This document shows positions 22,834 to 32,371 of a DNA stretch of 32,371 nucleotides, piece by piece. The position numbers were made by a program, and so were the translations under genes. The notes below the pieces were generated by a model that did no database searches, was not told the origin of the DNA, and saw nothing but the letters and a program-made list of their open reading frames with translations. Source of the DNA: Pelargonium nanum (lineage: Eukaryota > Streptophyta > Magnoliopsida > Geraniales > Geraniaceae); NCBI GenBank assembly GCA_036897485.1, contig JAYMTF010000634.1, positions 1 to 32,371 of the forward strand, given 5' to 3'. The number at the start of each line of letters is the position of its first letter. Positions within the stretch are counted from its first letter, which is position 1.

Positions 22834-24147
22834 GTTTTCATATCTTATGTTCGATGTGAATTTCGGTACACACTGGTTTTATTTCTTGATACATTAATTT
22901 ATTTCTTGACACGGAATAATAAAAATCAAAGAAATCAATAGTTTTATTTAGTTAGGCGAACAGTCTAAAAAAACATGTTGTGTGAACAAAGAAAAGTAAT
23001 TTACATTTATTTCTCTCGAGAAAAAAGAAGATGGTGAAAGAATTAGATGATATATCCTTTTCGTATCTTTAATATGTGCTAGTGACACATTACACTAATG
23101 CAACTGCAAATATAAAATATGGAACTTTCTTTAATCAGTCAAAATTTTACACTCAGTCACTCACACTCACACAATTACCTTTTAATTTCATAACTTAATT
23201 AAAGTTGTATTATATTAGAGTGTGCTTAAACGCGGCTGAGATTAAATCTAATTATATGGGAGTAATTAAAGTATATTACTGCATAGAGTAAATTCAAATT
23301 GAATGTGACCAAAATGGAATTTCTTTTCAAATAATTATGAGTTGTAAAAAAAATTATGGTTCGTGATCAACATGATATCAACAATATTATACTCGAAGAA
23401 ATTTCAATTTAAGTCGAAACGCGGCACAGAGACAAAAAATTTCTCCCTACCAAATTTAACCACATTTGCATTCTTTTGAACTCGAACTCAATATTAAATG
23501 AATTGCTTTTTTACCTTCTTCTATGAGCACAAAACAAAAAAAAATTGTATTTTTTTTTTCATCTCTGATCGATCATAGAAGAGGCCATGAGTTAAAAATT
23601 TATGACCCAAGGGATGTGTACAAAAATTTGCGTTGTGTTAGAGATTTTGCTAGCGATTTACAAGGGACTAGGATGCTAACATGTCGTATTCAATAATGAT
23701 GTGTTATGTTGTTATTTGTTTGACTGAAAAAAAATGTTTGTATTGATGACCGTACAAAAAATGAGAATAATTTTCTCAACAAGATTGCATATCAATTCAA
23801 TGTTGTACATATAGAAGATGAATGAATTGAGTATAGAAAATACCTTGATGACTAAAAGATGAAATATTTTGAACTCAAGAAGTTAGAATTCAAAATTTTC
23901 ATTTAGTGCTAATTGAACATCTCAACACTTTAGTGTTGACTATATATTTTTCTCTTATGACTGAATTAAATGTTCACACATAAAAGTAAAATATTAAGAA
24001 ACTATTTAAAATAGCTAAATGATGAAATCTGAACTTGTGATCGGAAAATCTCACAATCTCATTCTTAACCAAATATATCAAAGACTATAATCTTAATCAT
24101 GAATTGTACAAGTTCTGATTCATTAATAAACACAATTTTATTAGTGA

Positions 24148-24370
24148 TTTTTTTTTTATAAGCAAGCGGTACCTTGAATTGATATAAGTCCGAGAGGAAT
24201 AATACAAAGTACAAAAAACAACCCATTCTAGCATCAAACTAGGGCTGCAATTGGATTGGAAATCCAAGAAGCTAATGAAAAATCCACAGAAATTACATTT
24301 AATAAGCTAGGAAGGAGCGAAAAGCATAAACATTGAATACGGAGGACCGAATCAGCTGATTTAGTTGTAT
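24148..24370 (-). mobile_element. Possible LINE/SINE 3' end (minus strand)
   Basis: Read on the minus strand, the segment ends AAGGTACCGCTTGCTTATAA followed by a run of A residues. This CTTATAAAAA style of terminus is shared with the element at 24585 and with the tiny insertion at 10914. No reading frame and no target duplication were found; the upstream limit is a guess. Confidence 0.35.
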
Positions 24371-24584
24371 AAATTTATACATATATAATTGAGAAAGAAC
24401 AAGAAACTAATTGAACATGAACATACGATTTGAAATCAAGATCAAAGAGTTTTAAAATCATAATCATAATAATAAAAGTAATATTATTTGTCCCAAAAGT
24501 TATACAAATGTGTCAAATATTAAGATATGACATATCAAGTATTTAAGCGATGACACGACCAAATGAAGAATATGCCAGAATAGC

Positions 24585-24784
24585 TTGTTAGCTTCTCTCT
24601 TTTTTCTTGCTTGGGAGCTAGGTTCGGTCTCTGTTTCACTTCCTTTTGTTATTTGGTGCAAGGAATTAACCTCTCTTTGCTTTGGTTTAAATTTGTTTCC
24701 TCCCCTCTCGGGGTTTTCGTACTTTTATTTCTCTTTCTGGGTTTTAATTATTAATAAAAAATACTTCTTACTTATAAAAAAAAC
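24585..24784 (+). mobile_element. Probable LINE 3' terminal fragment
   Basis: A T/C-rich segment ends TTAATAAAAAATACTTCTTA, then CTTATAAAAAAAA. The conceptual frame (ending INKKYFLLIKK) looks like the typical translated 3' end of plant LINEs and is not a real gene. The 5' part is missing and no target duplication was identified. Confidence 0.5.
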
Positions 24785-25462
24785 ATTGGACTAATAAATT
24801 AGACACTTCACGTTACAAATGTGTACTATATGAAACATTTTAACTCATTTATATTTATTCTCGTTAAATATATATTGTCGCATCATTTTATACAACTTTT
24901 ATGATTTTAGCATTTTCCAAATCATAATTTATTAAAAATCTAAGAACTTCTACCTTAATTACCATTAAACTTTGTGGGCTTAAACTAATATTCTATGAAC
25001 ATCTGCCTTGAAATGAAATAAAACCAGTTGAAAGAGTAATGATTATCAAGTTAAATTACTTTGAACAAAGGGAAGAGAATAGAAAAATATATATACGAGA
25101 ACTTTGAACGTAAAACTAATACTATATTTTGTTCAAGAAAACGTACAAATGAAGCTTATATTCAAAGCCAAAAAGCACCAAGAGAAGCATGTGCTATATC
25201 AATCACCATCCATCCATAACAAAACCCATTTTTTTTTGGAAATATTGCAACATTTGTCGTCAAATTAGGGTCCAAAGGCACATAATCAATGGGAACAAAC
25301 ACCAAAAACGTAGTTGAAGGGTCATGAAATTCCTAAACTTTTTACTATTAAAACCATATATTCATGGTGCATTAGTCTTGTCAAATATTCTCATGTGTTG
25401 ATCTAATCAAACCTATGAAGTACACAAAATAGTATTAAAACAAAACTTAGCTACACCTATTC

Positions 25463-25470
25463 TATAAAAA
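25463..25470 (+). promoter_or_regulatory. TATA box of the TIR-only gene
   Basis: TATAAAAA lies 121 bases upstream of the start codon. It is followed by a C/A-rich, T-poor stretch typical of a plant 5' leader. Confidence 0.65.
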
Positions 25471-25583
25471 GAGTCCAAGCCCCCAACAACATAGTACACA
25501 CATTTTCACCTAAACAAACCAAAAACCTAAATCAAACAAACAAAAAAAAAAACTACCTACTTTTCTCCAAGCTAGTACTAACC

Positions 25584-26841
25584 ATGCAACGTGCACCGTC
25601 GGCCATGAAAAACCTCTCTCGCCACCTCCTCCGCCTCAACGACCCGAACATAATGCCTAGCAATAAGCTCATTAGGTCACCATGCGACGTCTTCATCAAC
25701 CATAGAGGTATAGACACGAAGAGAACGATAGCAACGTTGCTATATGACCACCTTTCGCGTCATAACTTGCGCCCTTTCTTGGACAACAAGAACATGAAGC
25801 CCGGAGACAAGCTGTTCGAGAAGATCAATAGTGCAATATATGGTTGCAAGGTTTTTGTCGCGGTGTTTTCACCTAACTATTGTGACTCGTACTTTTGTCT
25901 TCATGAACTTGCCCTAATAATGGAGTCCAAGAAGAAGGTCATTCCGATCTTTTGTGACATGAAGCCATCGAATCTACGTGTCGTGGATGACGGAAAATAT
26001 ACGAAAGACGAGCTCAAGAAGTTCAGCTGGGCTCTTGAGGAGGCTAAGTACACTGTTGGACTCACATTTGATTCCTTAAAAGGGTATGAATCGTGAACCT
26101 AACTATTTTCTCATTGAAGAACCTAACTAGAAGAGCATAGTTTAATATTAGCTTAGTAACTTAATTATTTGGTTTATTTTCTACTTTGGTTCAATTATGC
26201 TAAAAGATCGATATGGCAAGTGCTAAGAGTACATTTTTTTAGATATATTAGATATATTAAACAAAAAGATTAGAAATATGATTACTTCAAGGTGATGGGA
26301 ATAGGATGAATTTTTTTGAGGATTTTAGTGACAATGGAATAGGAATTTGAAGTTGAGATAGAACAACTTTCTGCCGGTTTGATTCATGAGTTTATAGTTT
26401 CGATTTGGACAAATACAACGATATTATCTTGCATACGAGAAAATAGTGAGAGACTTCAACTGGGATAACTGAAAGAGATATGAAGTTACCAGAAAACGTT
26501 GTCTGAGAAGAAATCTCTGTTTCCGAACACCACTTAACCAAACGCGAAAATATATGTTCCTGTTGTAAAATTAAAAATTGTTCAATAAGTTATGTTCTTA
26601 TTAAATGAGTAGAAGATCTCAAAGAGTTCTGTTAAAGAATTCGTGGAACCAACCCTAATTTCTTTCGAAAATGAATTGTTTTTATTTTTTCCTTATTGAT
26701 TTACATTGTTTATGTTTGTTGTGCAGAAATTGGTCAGAAGTGGTGACAAATGCTTCGGATATTGTTATCAACAGCTTGATAGAAATGGAGGCTGAAAAGC
26801 AAATTCGTAGCCAAGATGTTGCTGCAGCCACTTTCTATTAA
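25584..26841 (+). CDS. TIR-only protein (TIR-X), likely NADase-type immune enzyme
   Basis: Exons 25584-26083 and 26727-26841, GT-AG, encode 204 residues. A short basic N-terminal extension (1-32) precedes one TIR domain (about 33-185): CDVFINHRGIDTKRTIATLL (34-53), BB-loop FLDNKNMKPGDKLF (65-78), and SPNYCDSYFCLHELAL (96-111). Glu108 lies where plant TIR NADases have their catalytic glutamate. There is no NB-ARC or LRR, and the C-terminus ends shortly after the domain, so this is a complete TIR-only gene, not a truncated NLR exon. Known relatives include Arabidopsis RBA1 and other small TIR proteins; plant TIRs cleave NAD+ to make nucleotide signals sensed by EDS1 complexes. Activity here is inferred from residues. 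Second-exon residues NWSEVVTNASDIVINSLIEM fit the last TIR helix. Confidence 0.92.
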
Positions 26842-27905
26842 TATCTTCATTTCATGATACCCTTAATTTGCTATTCATTTGTTCAAATTGTTTCACTTCT
26901 TCTTTGTAATTAGGATTCAATATTTGACCATGTAGAAATTCAAGTTCAATAATGGCATGTAGATCCAATTGCCTCATCTTTGTTAATTATTGATTTATTT
27001 TATTATTTCTTGTCTTGTATATTGAATTGTAATAAATAATTTATAATGTATAATTAAAAGGAAATTAAATACAAATTGTTTATGATTATATAATTAAAGC
27101 AAGTTTTTTGTCGTATGTACTTAATTATAACTAGAGCATAGATTCAGCCGTTTGAATTATTTGTGTTCCACGTTCTGAAACGAAAATCGTTACCAGAGCA
27201 GCAGTTTTCAGTAACATAAGTTAATCCAACTATTTTAGCAATAAAACGGTGTTATCTTTATGCTCTTATTCATCTATATGCATAGTATCATATGATTGAG
27301 GTTGCACATCTTGTTACTCCAAAATTGTGACAAATAATCCCAAAAAAAAAAAAAACATGTCGATAACATGTCATAGTGCATGAATTTAAGTTATAATAGC
27401 ATCATCTCAAATCATAGATTACATTATTTGTTTTTCATAGAAACTAAGTCATAGCTGCAGATTTTAAGAATCTAATTTTCTCACTGTTATTGATATTATA
27501 TTGCAGTTGAGGTTGCATAGTTGTGTAGTGTAAAAAATGATTTGTTTAGTTGAGCTCTTTTCTTTAAAATCACCACATTTTTGCTTTGCAGATCCTACAG
27601 AGTAAGATATTGGGAATTATTTCCACACACTCAACAAAAAATGTTAAGAAAGAAATGGTGACAACATTGAAAATTGATTGACAATCAAATTACTAATTTC
27701 TAATGAATATGGAAAACCATGTGAAATGGTGGTATATTACCCAAGAAAATGGTACTAAATAAATTAGAAAATCATTTATTTTTTCGAGTGGAAAAGGTCC
27801 AAATTAATGTTGCAAGCTCTTGAAATCAAATAATCATTTCAAATAAAATAATCCGCATGGAAATATTATGATTAAGAAGCCATATCTTTGTAAATTATAT
27901 CATAG
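26842..27905. other. Intergenic DNA between the TIR gene and the transporter pair
   Basis: No gene is supported. The sequence is AT-rich and unique-looking up to the scrambled breakpoint that starts at 27906. Confidence 0.55.
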
Positions 27906-28118
27906 TAGCTCTGTTCCGGCCATAGTTTATATCATAGTATGGCCGGAACAGCAGCAAAATGCAGAAGATATCATAGTAGCCTATTTCTTCGTCGACGAGT
28001 CTCCTAGATATCAAAATGCAAAATGCAGAAGACATCATCACCATAACAAGCCATAGCTCTGTTCCGGCCATAGTTTATATCATAGTAGCCTATTTCTTCG
28101 TCGACGAGTCTCCTAGAT
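27906..28118 (+). repeat. Patchwork of duplicated and inverted fragments at a breakpoint
   Basis: Several short copies of nearby transporter sequence are reshuffled here. A 34-bp block (TAGCTCTGTTCCGGCCATAG onward) occurs at 27906-27939 and 28054-28087. A 42-bp block (ATATCATAGTAGCC onward) occurs at 27968-28009 and 28077-28118. AAAATGCAGAAGA occurs at 27956 and 28020. CTGTTCCGGCCATA (27911-27924) is inverted at 27938-27951. CATAACAAGCCAT (28042-28054) is the inverse of 28117-28129. The mix of direct and inverted template copies suggests filler DNA from end joining. Confidence 0.85.
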
Positions 28119-28891
28119 GGCTTGTTATGCAGGGCCGCGAAGAGGAAGCCAAGAAAATACTTGCAAGACTCGCGTCAAGAAATGTTATCAATTTAGGCTC
28201 GTGCTTAGCAAACTAACCGCGCAAGCAAGAAGCGTTGAATATGCCTAATTTGTCTATCAGAAGTTTGTTTAACAAAAGATGGGCATTGAAGAGGATTTTA
28301 GTAGTAATGATGGTTGGTTTTGGTTTGGGAGTGATGTATTTTGGCATGATTTTGGGAGTTGGGAGCTTAGGTTTCGACATGTACTTGAGCATAGCGTTTA
28401 ACGCCTTGTTGCTCATACCTTCTCAGCTCCTCATTTTCTTGGTCATAGACAAAATGAACAGAAGATTTTCAATGCTTGCGTTTTGTGTCATAAGTGGAAG
28501 CTGTAGTATAGTTTGTGTTGTCCTTGGGAGTTCAAGAAAGGGCATACAGATTGGGCTTGAACTTGTAGCGTTCTTTTGCGCGACCATGGCGTGTAATTTA
28601 CTGATGATTTACACAGCAGAGCTGTTCCCAACATGCGTGAGGAACTCAGCAACGTCGATGGTGAGGCAGGCCATAGTGTTTGGCTCTATTTTTGTCCCGA
28701 CATTGGTATCGTCTGGGAAGAAAAATGAGTTCTTGTCATATGGAGTGTTCGGTGTGACAATACTCGTTTGCGGGCTATTTGTCATTAACTTGCCGGAGAC
28801 AAAGGGAACAAAGTTTTGCGATACAATGGATGAACAAGAAGGCAAAGATAAAAACAGTTTTGTAAGTAGCTCGCGCGAGGAGATCGTGTAG
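28058..28891 (+). pseudogene. 5'-truncated organic cation/carnitine transporter copy
   Basis: This plus-strand copy aligns with the C-terminal half of the minus-strand transporter at 29114-30655, from about residue 246 (SVPAIVYII) to the end. Motifs retained are DESPRW, KKILARLASRNV, MPNLSIRSLFNKRW and LPETKGTKFCDTMDEQEGKD. A TAA at 28214-28216 replaces the partner's GTG codon; apart from that the frame is open to the stop at 28889-28891, which gives a 216-residue run if started at the Met of NMPNL. Over the 72 residues from MPNLSIRS to IDKM I count 11 differences from its partner. It lacks membrane segments 1-6, so it cannot be a normal transporter. It is a decayed partial duplicate, possibly transcribed. 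Confidence 0.88.
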
Positions 28892-29113
28892 AGCTACTTA
28901 TTTCATTTCATATTGTTATTCGTCTTTGAAACTTGATTACCATACACAAACTTTTGTATGAGAATAATTTTATTTAGTTCTTGCATATGTGCAATGTATA
29001 ATGCATAAAGAAATCATATTTAATACAACTGTTTTGGTGACAATATAGAGAAAATTAGGTTGATCAAAACTTATTACACAACTGTAAAGGAAAATAAGTA
29101 GCTCTACTTGATC
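28892..29113. other. Spacer between the tail-to-tail transporter copies
   Basis: About 220 bp of mostly unrelated 3' flank from the two copies. The first few bases after each stop still match (AGAGCTACTTATTT in both orientations), so homology extends slightly past the coding ends. Confidence 0.7.
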
Positions 29114-30655
29114 TCACACAACTGTTTTATCTTTGCCTTCTTGTTCATCCATTGTGTCACACAACTTTGTTCCTCTTGTCTCTGGCAAGCTAATCACAAA
29201 TAGTCCACAAAATATAACTGTCAATCCGAACACTCCATACGACAACAACTCATTTTTCTTCCCAGCAGATACCAATGTCGGAACAAAAACAGAGCCAAAC
29301 ACTAATGCCTGCCTCACCATCGACGTTGCTGAGTTCCTCACGCATGTCGGGAACAACTCAGCTGTGTAAATCATTATCACATTGCACGCCATGGTCGCGC
29401 AAAAGAACGCCACAAGTTCAAACCCAATCTGTATTCCCTTTCTTGAATTCCTAAGGACAACACAAACTATGCTACAGCTTCCACTTATGACACAAAATGC
29501 AAGCAATGAAAATCTTCTCTACATTTTGTCTATGATGAAGAAAATGAGGAGTTGAGAAGGTATGAGCATCAAAGCATTAAATGCTATGCTCAAGTACATG
29601 TTGAAACCTAAGTTCCCAACTCCCAAAATGATGCCAAAATACATCATTCCTAAACCAAAACCAACCACCATTACTGCCAATACCCTCCTCAATGCCCATC
29701 TTTTGTTAAACAAACTTCTGATAGACAAATTAGGCATATTCGACGTATCTTGCTTGAGTGTCACGTTTGCTAAGCACGAGTCTAGATTGGTAACATTTCT
29801 TGATGCGAGTCTTGCTAGTATTTTCTTGGCTTCCCCTTCGCGTCCCTGCATAATGAGCCATCTAGGAGACTCTTTGACGAAGAAATAGGCTGCTATGATA
29901 TAAACTATGGCCGGAACAGAAGTCCATAAGTAAAGAACTCTCCAAGAAAAGGCTCTATTGGTATAAGCTATGGCTGGTAGAGACAAGATTCCTGTAGAAA
30001 AACATAAAAACACCAAAACCCCCAGCTTACCTCTCCATCTCTTCCCTGCTCTCTCCATCAGCAAAACCATAGCACATGTTGTGATCGCAGCGCGACCAGA
30101 GCCACTTGCAAATCTCATTGCTGAGTACATCCAAATGTTGGTAGAGAAAGTGGTGAGGAGACCAAATGTGGACATGACTAAACAGGTGAGGAATAACATG
30201 TTCTTGCGGCCAAGCGTGGAATCTCCAATAGCAGACATTGCAATTCCTCCAAAAAGGCATCCCATGAAGTAACTTGACGAAGGTAGGCCTTTGATGAACG
30301 CGCTAGAGCATTGAATCGACCATTCTGATACGATTGTTTTGCCCATTGGTGCATCCCAAGCCCAAGCATTTTGGGGTAGTAGGCAAATGTTGGAGCTTGT
30401 GTTGCATACTTTTGTGTCAGTGCAATGCCATTTGGGTTCAAAATCAGTGTAGACGCTCATGAAAGTTTGTTGCGCGTCGAAAATGGACAGCATTGAAACA
30501 AGAATGGATTGGATGAATTGGTAAAACCCAAAATCTCCAATTATGAGTTCAAGAAGCTCATCCAAGGATGTGGGAGGGAGATCTTGCTGCTGCTTAGGAG
30601 TTTCTTGATCTTCAACATTGCTAGACTTTGTGACAGAAACATGTGTATTTGCCAT
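29114..30655 (-). pseudogene. Organic cation/carnitine transporter (OCT-like, MFS), interrupted by one in-frame TAG
   Basis: Single-exon minus-strand frame of 513 codons broken only by TAG at 29519-29521 (codon 379); the truncated copy has AAC (Asn) there. Read as two halves, it has the full plant OCT plan. There is a cytosolic N-terminus, then TM1 (about 42-65). A large loop follows, with cysteines (78, 84, 91, 116). Next come the MFS loop GDSTLGRKN (144-152), the signature ESPRW (262-266), TM7-9, and after the stop TM10-12, with TAELFPTCVRNSATSMVRQ and LPETRGTKLCDTMDEQEGKD. Family members are plasma or vacuolar membrane carriers of carnitine, choline or polyamine-like cations. Truncation removes three helices, so function would need readthrough. 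The C-terminus is about nine codons shorter than its partner's. A recent null allele or an assembly error is possible. Confidence 0.88.
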
Positions 30656-30717
30656 ATGTATGTTTTTAGGACTAATTTGCAGGTATAGAATTTGCGGATA
30701 GGACTATATGAGTGTTC

Positions 30718-30725
30718 ATATATAT
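30718..30725 (-). promoter_or_regulatory. Possible TATA box of the OCT-like gene
   Basis: TATATATG on the minus strand, 63 to 70 bases upstream of the start codon. The spacing is plausible, but the region is AT-rich. Confidence 0.4.
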
Positions 30726-31470
30726 TGATGCTTTGATCTTAATTTGAATGTGCTCAATACCACTCACTTAACAACTTTACATTTTTTTTAAGTTTATTCC
30801 CTGAAAAGAAAGAACAATAAATGATCACCACATATATCTTCTGCGATCTGCTACATTAGTAATTATTTGCTGTGTGTTAACTTTAATTTATATCCAGTGA
30901 TTCAGGGCTATGGGAAGATTATAAAAGTTTGCAACTGGTTTATTAGGCTATGGAAAGTATCTGATGCTTAGGCAGAGCTGACAAAGATTGAGTCATTATT
31001 TCACTATGGAGGGAGAGAATTGAAAGTGAGTCCATATTATATGTATATATACATATATGAAGATGGCAGACAATATTCTCTTTGTTTTGGCATAATATTA
31101 AGGAGTTTCCATTAGTATCAAACTATTGACACCCTACACAGTTGGTCCTTCAACTATTTTTAAAATTTTGTCGCTTTATCATATGGAACACCGGGAGGAT
31201 CTTTCATTGGATCCGATGTTGAACGGCGGTGGGTCAAAGTTCACATACAATCGATATATATAGGATCTTGATTTTAACTATTGTGAAATGATACTTTATT
31301 ATTATTGTGACATTGATCAAATATGTTTAATTATGGACCCTATAAATAAATAGTAGAAAAAAGTTGTTTAATATTTTGGCTCAGTCTATGGGGTCGGACA
31401 TTTTTTTGTGTTGATAAAGGGAAGTCTTCTTTTGTGATCTTGCAAGAGTTCTTTTTTTCAATTGTTGTGT
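30726..31470. other. Intergenic DNA upstream of the OCT-like gene
   Basis: No gene is supported. The phrase TTGGTCCTTCAACTATTTTT (31142-31161) resembles ends of anonymous plant repeats, but no matching inverted end was found. Confidence 0.5.
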
Positions 31471-31502
31471 GCTGAACATCTTCGAACGGCAAGCGTGGAT
31501 TG

Positions 31503-31735
31503 AAATGAGCAATGTCGAGCATTGAACATCTCATTGCAGGTAAGTGTAGCATTCGTTGTTTGCATTAACTTAATGCCACCAGAAATTAGCAACGCCAGAC
31601 ATAAAACATCTCTTCAAGGTTGAGCTTAGCATTCGGTGCTTGAGCTAAGTTGATGCTTAGGGAGATGAGAAACATCAAGCATTGAGCATCTTCTCAAGGT
31701 TGAGCGTAGTATTCGTTTCTTGTGTTTGAAAAACT
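31503..31735. repeat. Imperfect 80-bp tandem repeat, about three units
   Basis: Equivalent points ATGAGCAATGTCGAGCATTG, ATTAGCAACGCCAGACATAA and ATGAGAAACATCAAGCATTG fall at 31505, 31585 and 31665, exactly 80 bp apart. Each is followed by AACATCTC- or AGCATCTTCTC-like sequence, a TTGAGC or TAAGTG block, and (A/T)GYATTCGKTKYTTG. A partial unit (GAACATCTTCG) precedes at about 31475. Divergence is substantial. No open frame runs through it. Confidence 0.8.
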
Positions 31736-32371
31736 ATTGAATTTCAAATGATAAGATAAGAGTTTTCATTTGAAATCTTTTGTTGTAATCATATTATTGA
31801 CTATGAGAGAAATTCAAATAAAAATTTTAAGTCTATCCAAACACTTGATTTCAAATGAAATGTTAATTAGTTCTTAAACACACCATAAAATCTCGAGGAA
31901 AGCAACAAAATATCGTGAAATAATGCTCTCCGAACAACTTGGAGCGCTTTGAGTTTTTGGCTTTGATAACATGTTGTATGTGAAGTGAATGTTTTATCAA
32001 TTACATGCTTCATCCTTTACAAATGTCAAGTCCCCATTCTCATAACTTCATCATTCTCACATATTTATCCACGTGCTGCTTGTTTCGTGGAAACAAACAT
32101 ATTTTTCTGCCATTTGTGGTTACTTAGCAAGTAAATTATATATAGTGTTAATGGTGAAGACTTAGTTTTCGTAATGTGTCAAACTCTTTAGGCATGATTG
32201 AGTATTCTCGTCATTAACTTTGTAATTAAGATTTTTTCTCTCATGACGTTGTATGCATACTTTTAATACGATACATTATACACATTATAAATATCAGTCG
32301 CCGTATAGATAAGTAAATCGAACAGAAAATCTCACGTATGATACTGAATTTTAAACCATTTGGGCAATGAG
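31736..32371. other. Intergenic DNA at the right edge
   Basis: AT-rich sequence with no supported gene or repeat structure. Confidence 0.5.

Larger units (their letters stand above)
22834..25462. other. AT-rich intergenic DNA between EPF1 and the TIR gene
   Basis: No gene is supported. The span contains two LINE-type 3' ends (listed separately) and otherwise anonymous AT-rich sequence. Confidence 0.55.

Noticed and set aside
24585..24794. 69-codon hydrophobic open frame
   Set aside because: The nucleotide sequence reads as a LINE 3' end with an A-tail. The hydrophobic translation is a by-product of T-rich DNA.
25584..26096. TIR frame read straight through to its TGA without splicing
   Set aside because: A GT donor at 26084 and acceptor at 26726 restore the C-terminal TIR helix. 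The unspliced end (GYES) does not fit the domain.
27868..28056. Plus-strand open frame rich in transporter-like pieces
   Set aside because: It is produced by the scrambled duplicated fragments at the pseudogene breakpoint and not by a conserved coding sequence.
1..32371. CRISPR arrays, bacterial operons or organelle DNA insertions
   Set aside because: No regularly spaced short repeats with unique spacers, no bacterial-type gene clusters and no recognisable chloroplast or mitochondrial genes were seen.

Overview
This is a piece of a eudicot nuclear genome. It is AT-rich, its genes carry GT-AG introns, and it holds plant-only families: DUF1218, COP1-interacting protein 7, EPF stomatal peptides, a TIR-only protein and plant organic cation/carnitine transporters. 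TIR-domain immunity of this kind argues for a eudicot rather than a grass. I cannot name the species; a rosid is only a guess.

Layout. Positions 1-3.9 kb are intergenic, with one 32-bp direct repeat. At 3.9-5.8 kb (minus) is a three-exon DUF1218 membrane protein with a Stowaway-type MITE in intron 1. At 8.05 kb (minus) is a nuclear tRNA-Thr(AGU) next to a short tandem duplication that copied the tip of its 3' end. At 9.45-15.0 kb (minus) is a nine-exon gene for a CIP7-like nuclear protein of 1161 residues; every splice phase closes. Two of its introns carry very short retroinsertions with target-site duplications. Positions 15.3-22.1 kb are transposon-rich intergenic DNA: a second Stowaway-type MITE, a LINE RNase H tail, and a CACTA MITE inserted inside a third Stowaway-like element. 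At 22.18-22.83 kb (plus) is a two-exon EPF1-type stomatal patterning peptide whose intron carries a small LTR-type (TRIM-like) element. Positions 22.8-25.4 kb hold LINE-type tails. At 25.58-26.84 kb (plus) is a two-exon TIR-only protein with the catalytic glutamate retained. At 27.9-30.66 kb are two related organic cation/carnitine transporter copies arranged tail to tail. The plus-strand copy is a 5'-truncated pseudogene with a scrambled breakpoint; the minus-strand copy is full length apart from one in-frame TAG. Positions 30.7-32.4 kb are intergenic, with an imperfect 80-bp tandem repeat.

How it fits together. There is no operon-like logic; these are independent plant genes. The DUF1218/CIP7 pair looks like conserved microsynteny, since the Arabidopsis homologues are, as I recall, neighbours on chromosome 4. 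The most interesting structure is the transporter inverted duplication: about 0.83 kb of similar coding sequence faces itself across a spacer of roughly 200 bp. A read-through transcript would fold into a long hairpin, the known arrangement for siRNA-producing inverted-repeat loci in plants. Calls rest on reading translated sequence and splice sites by eye; no database search was run.
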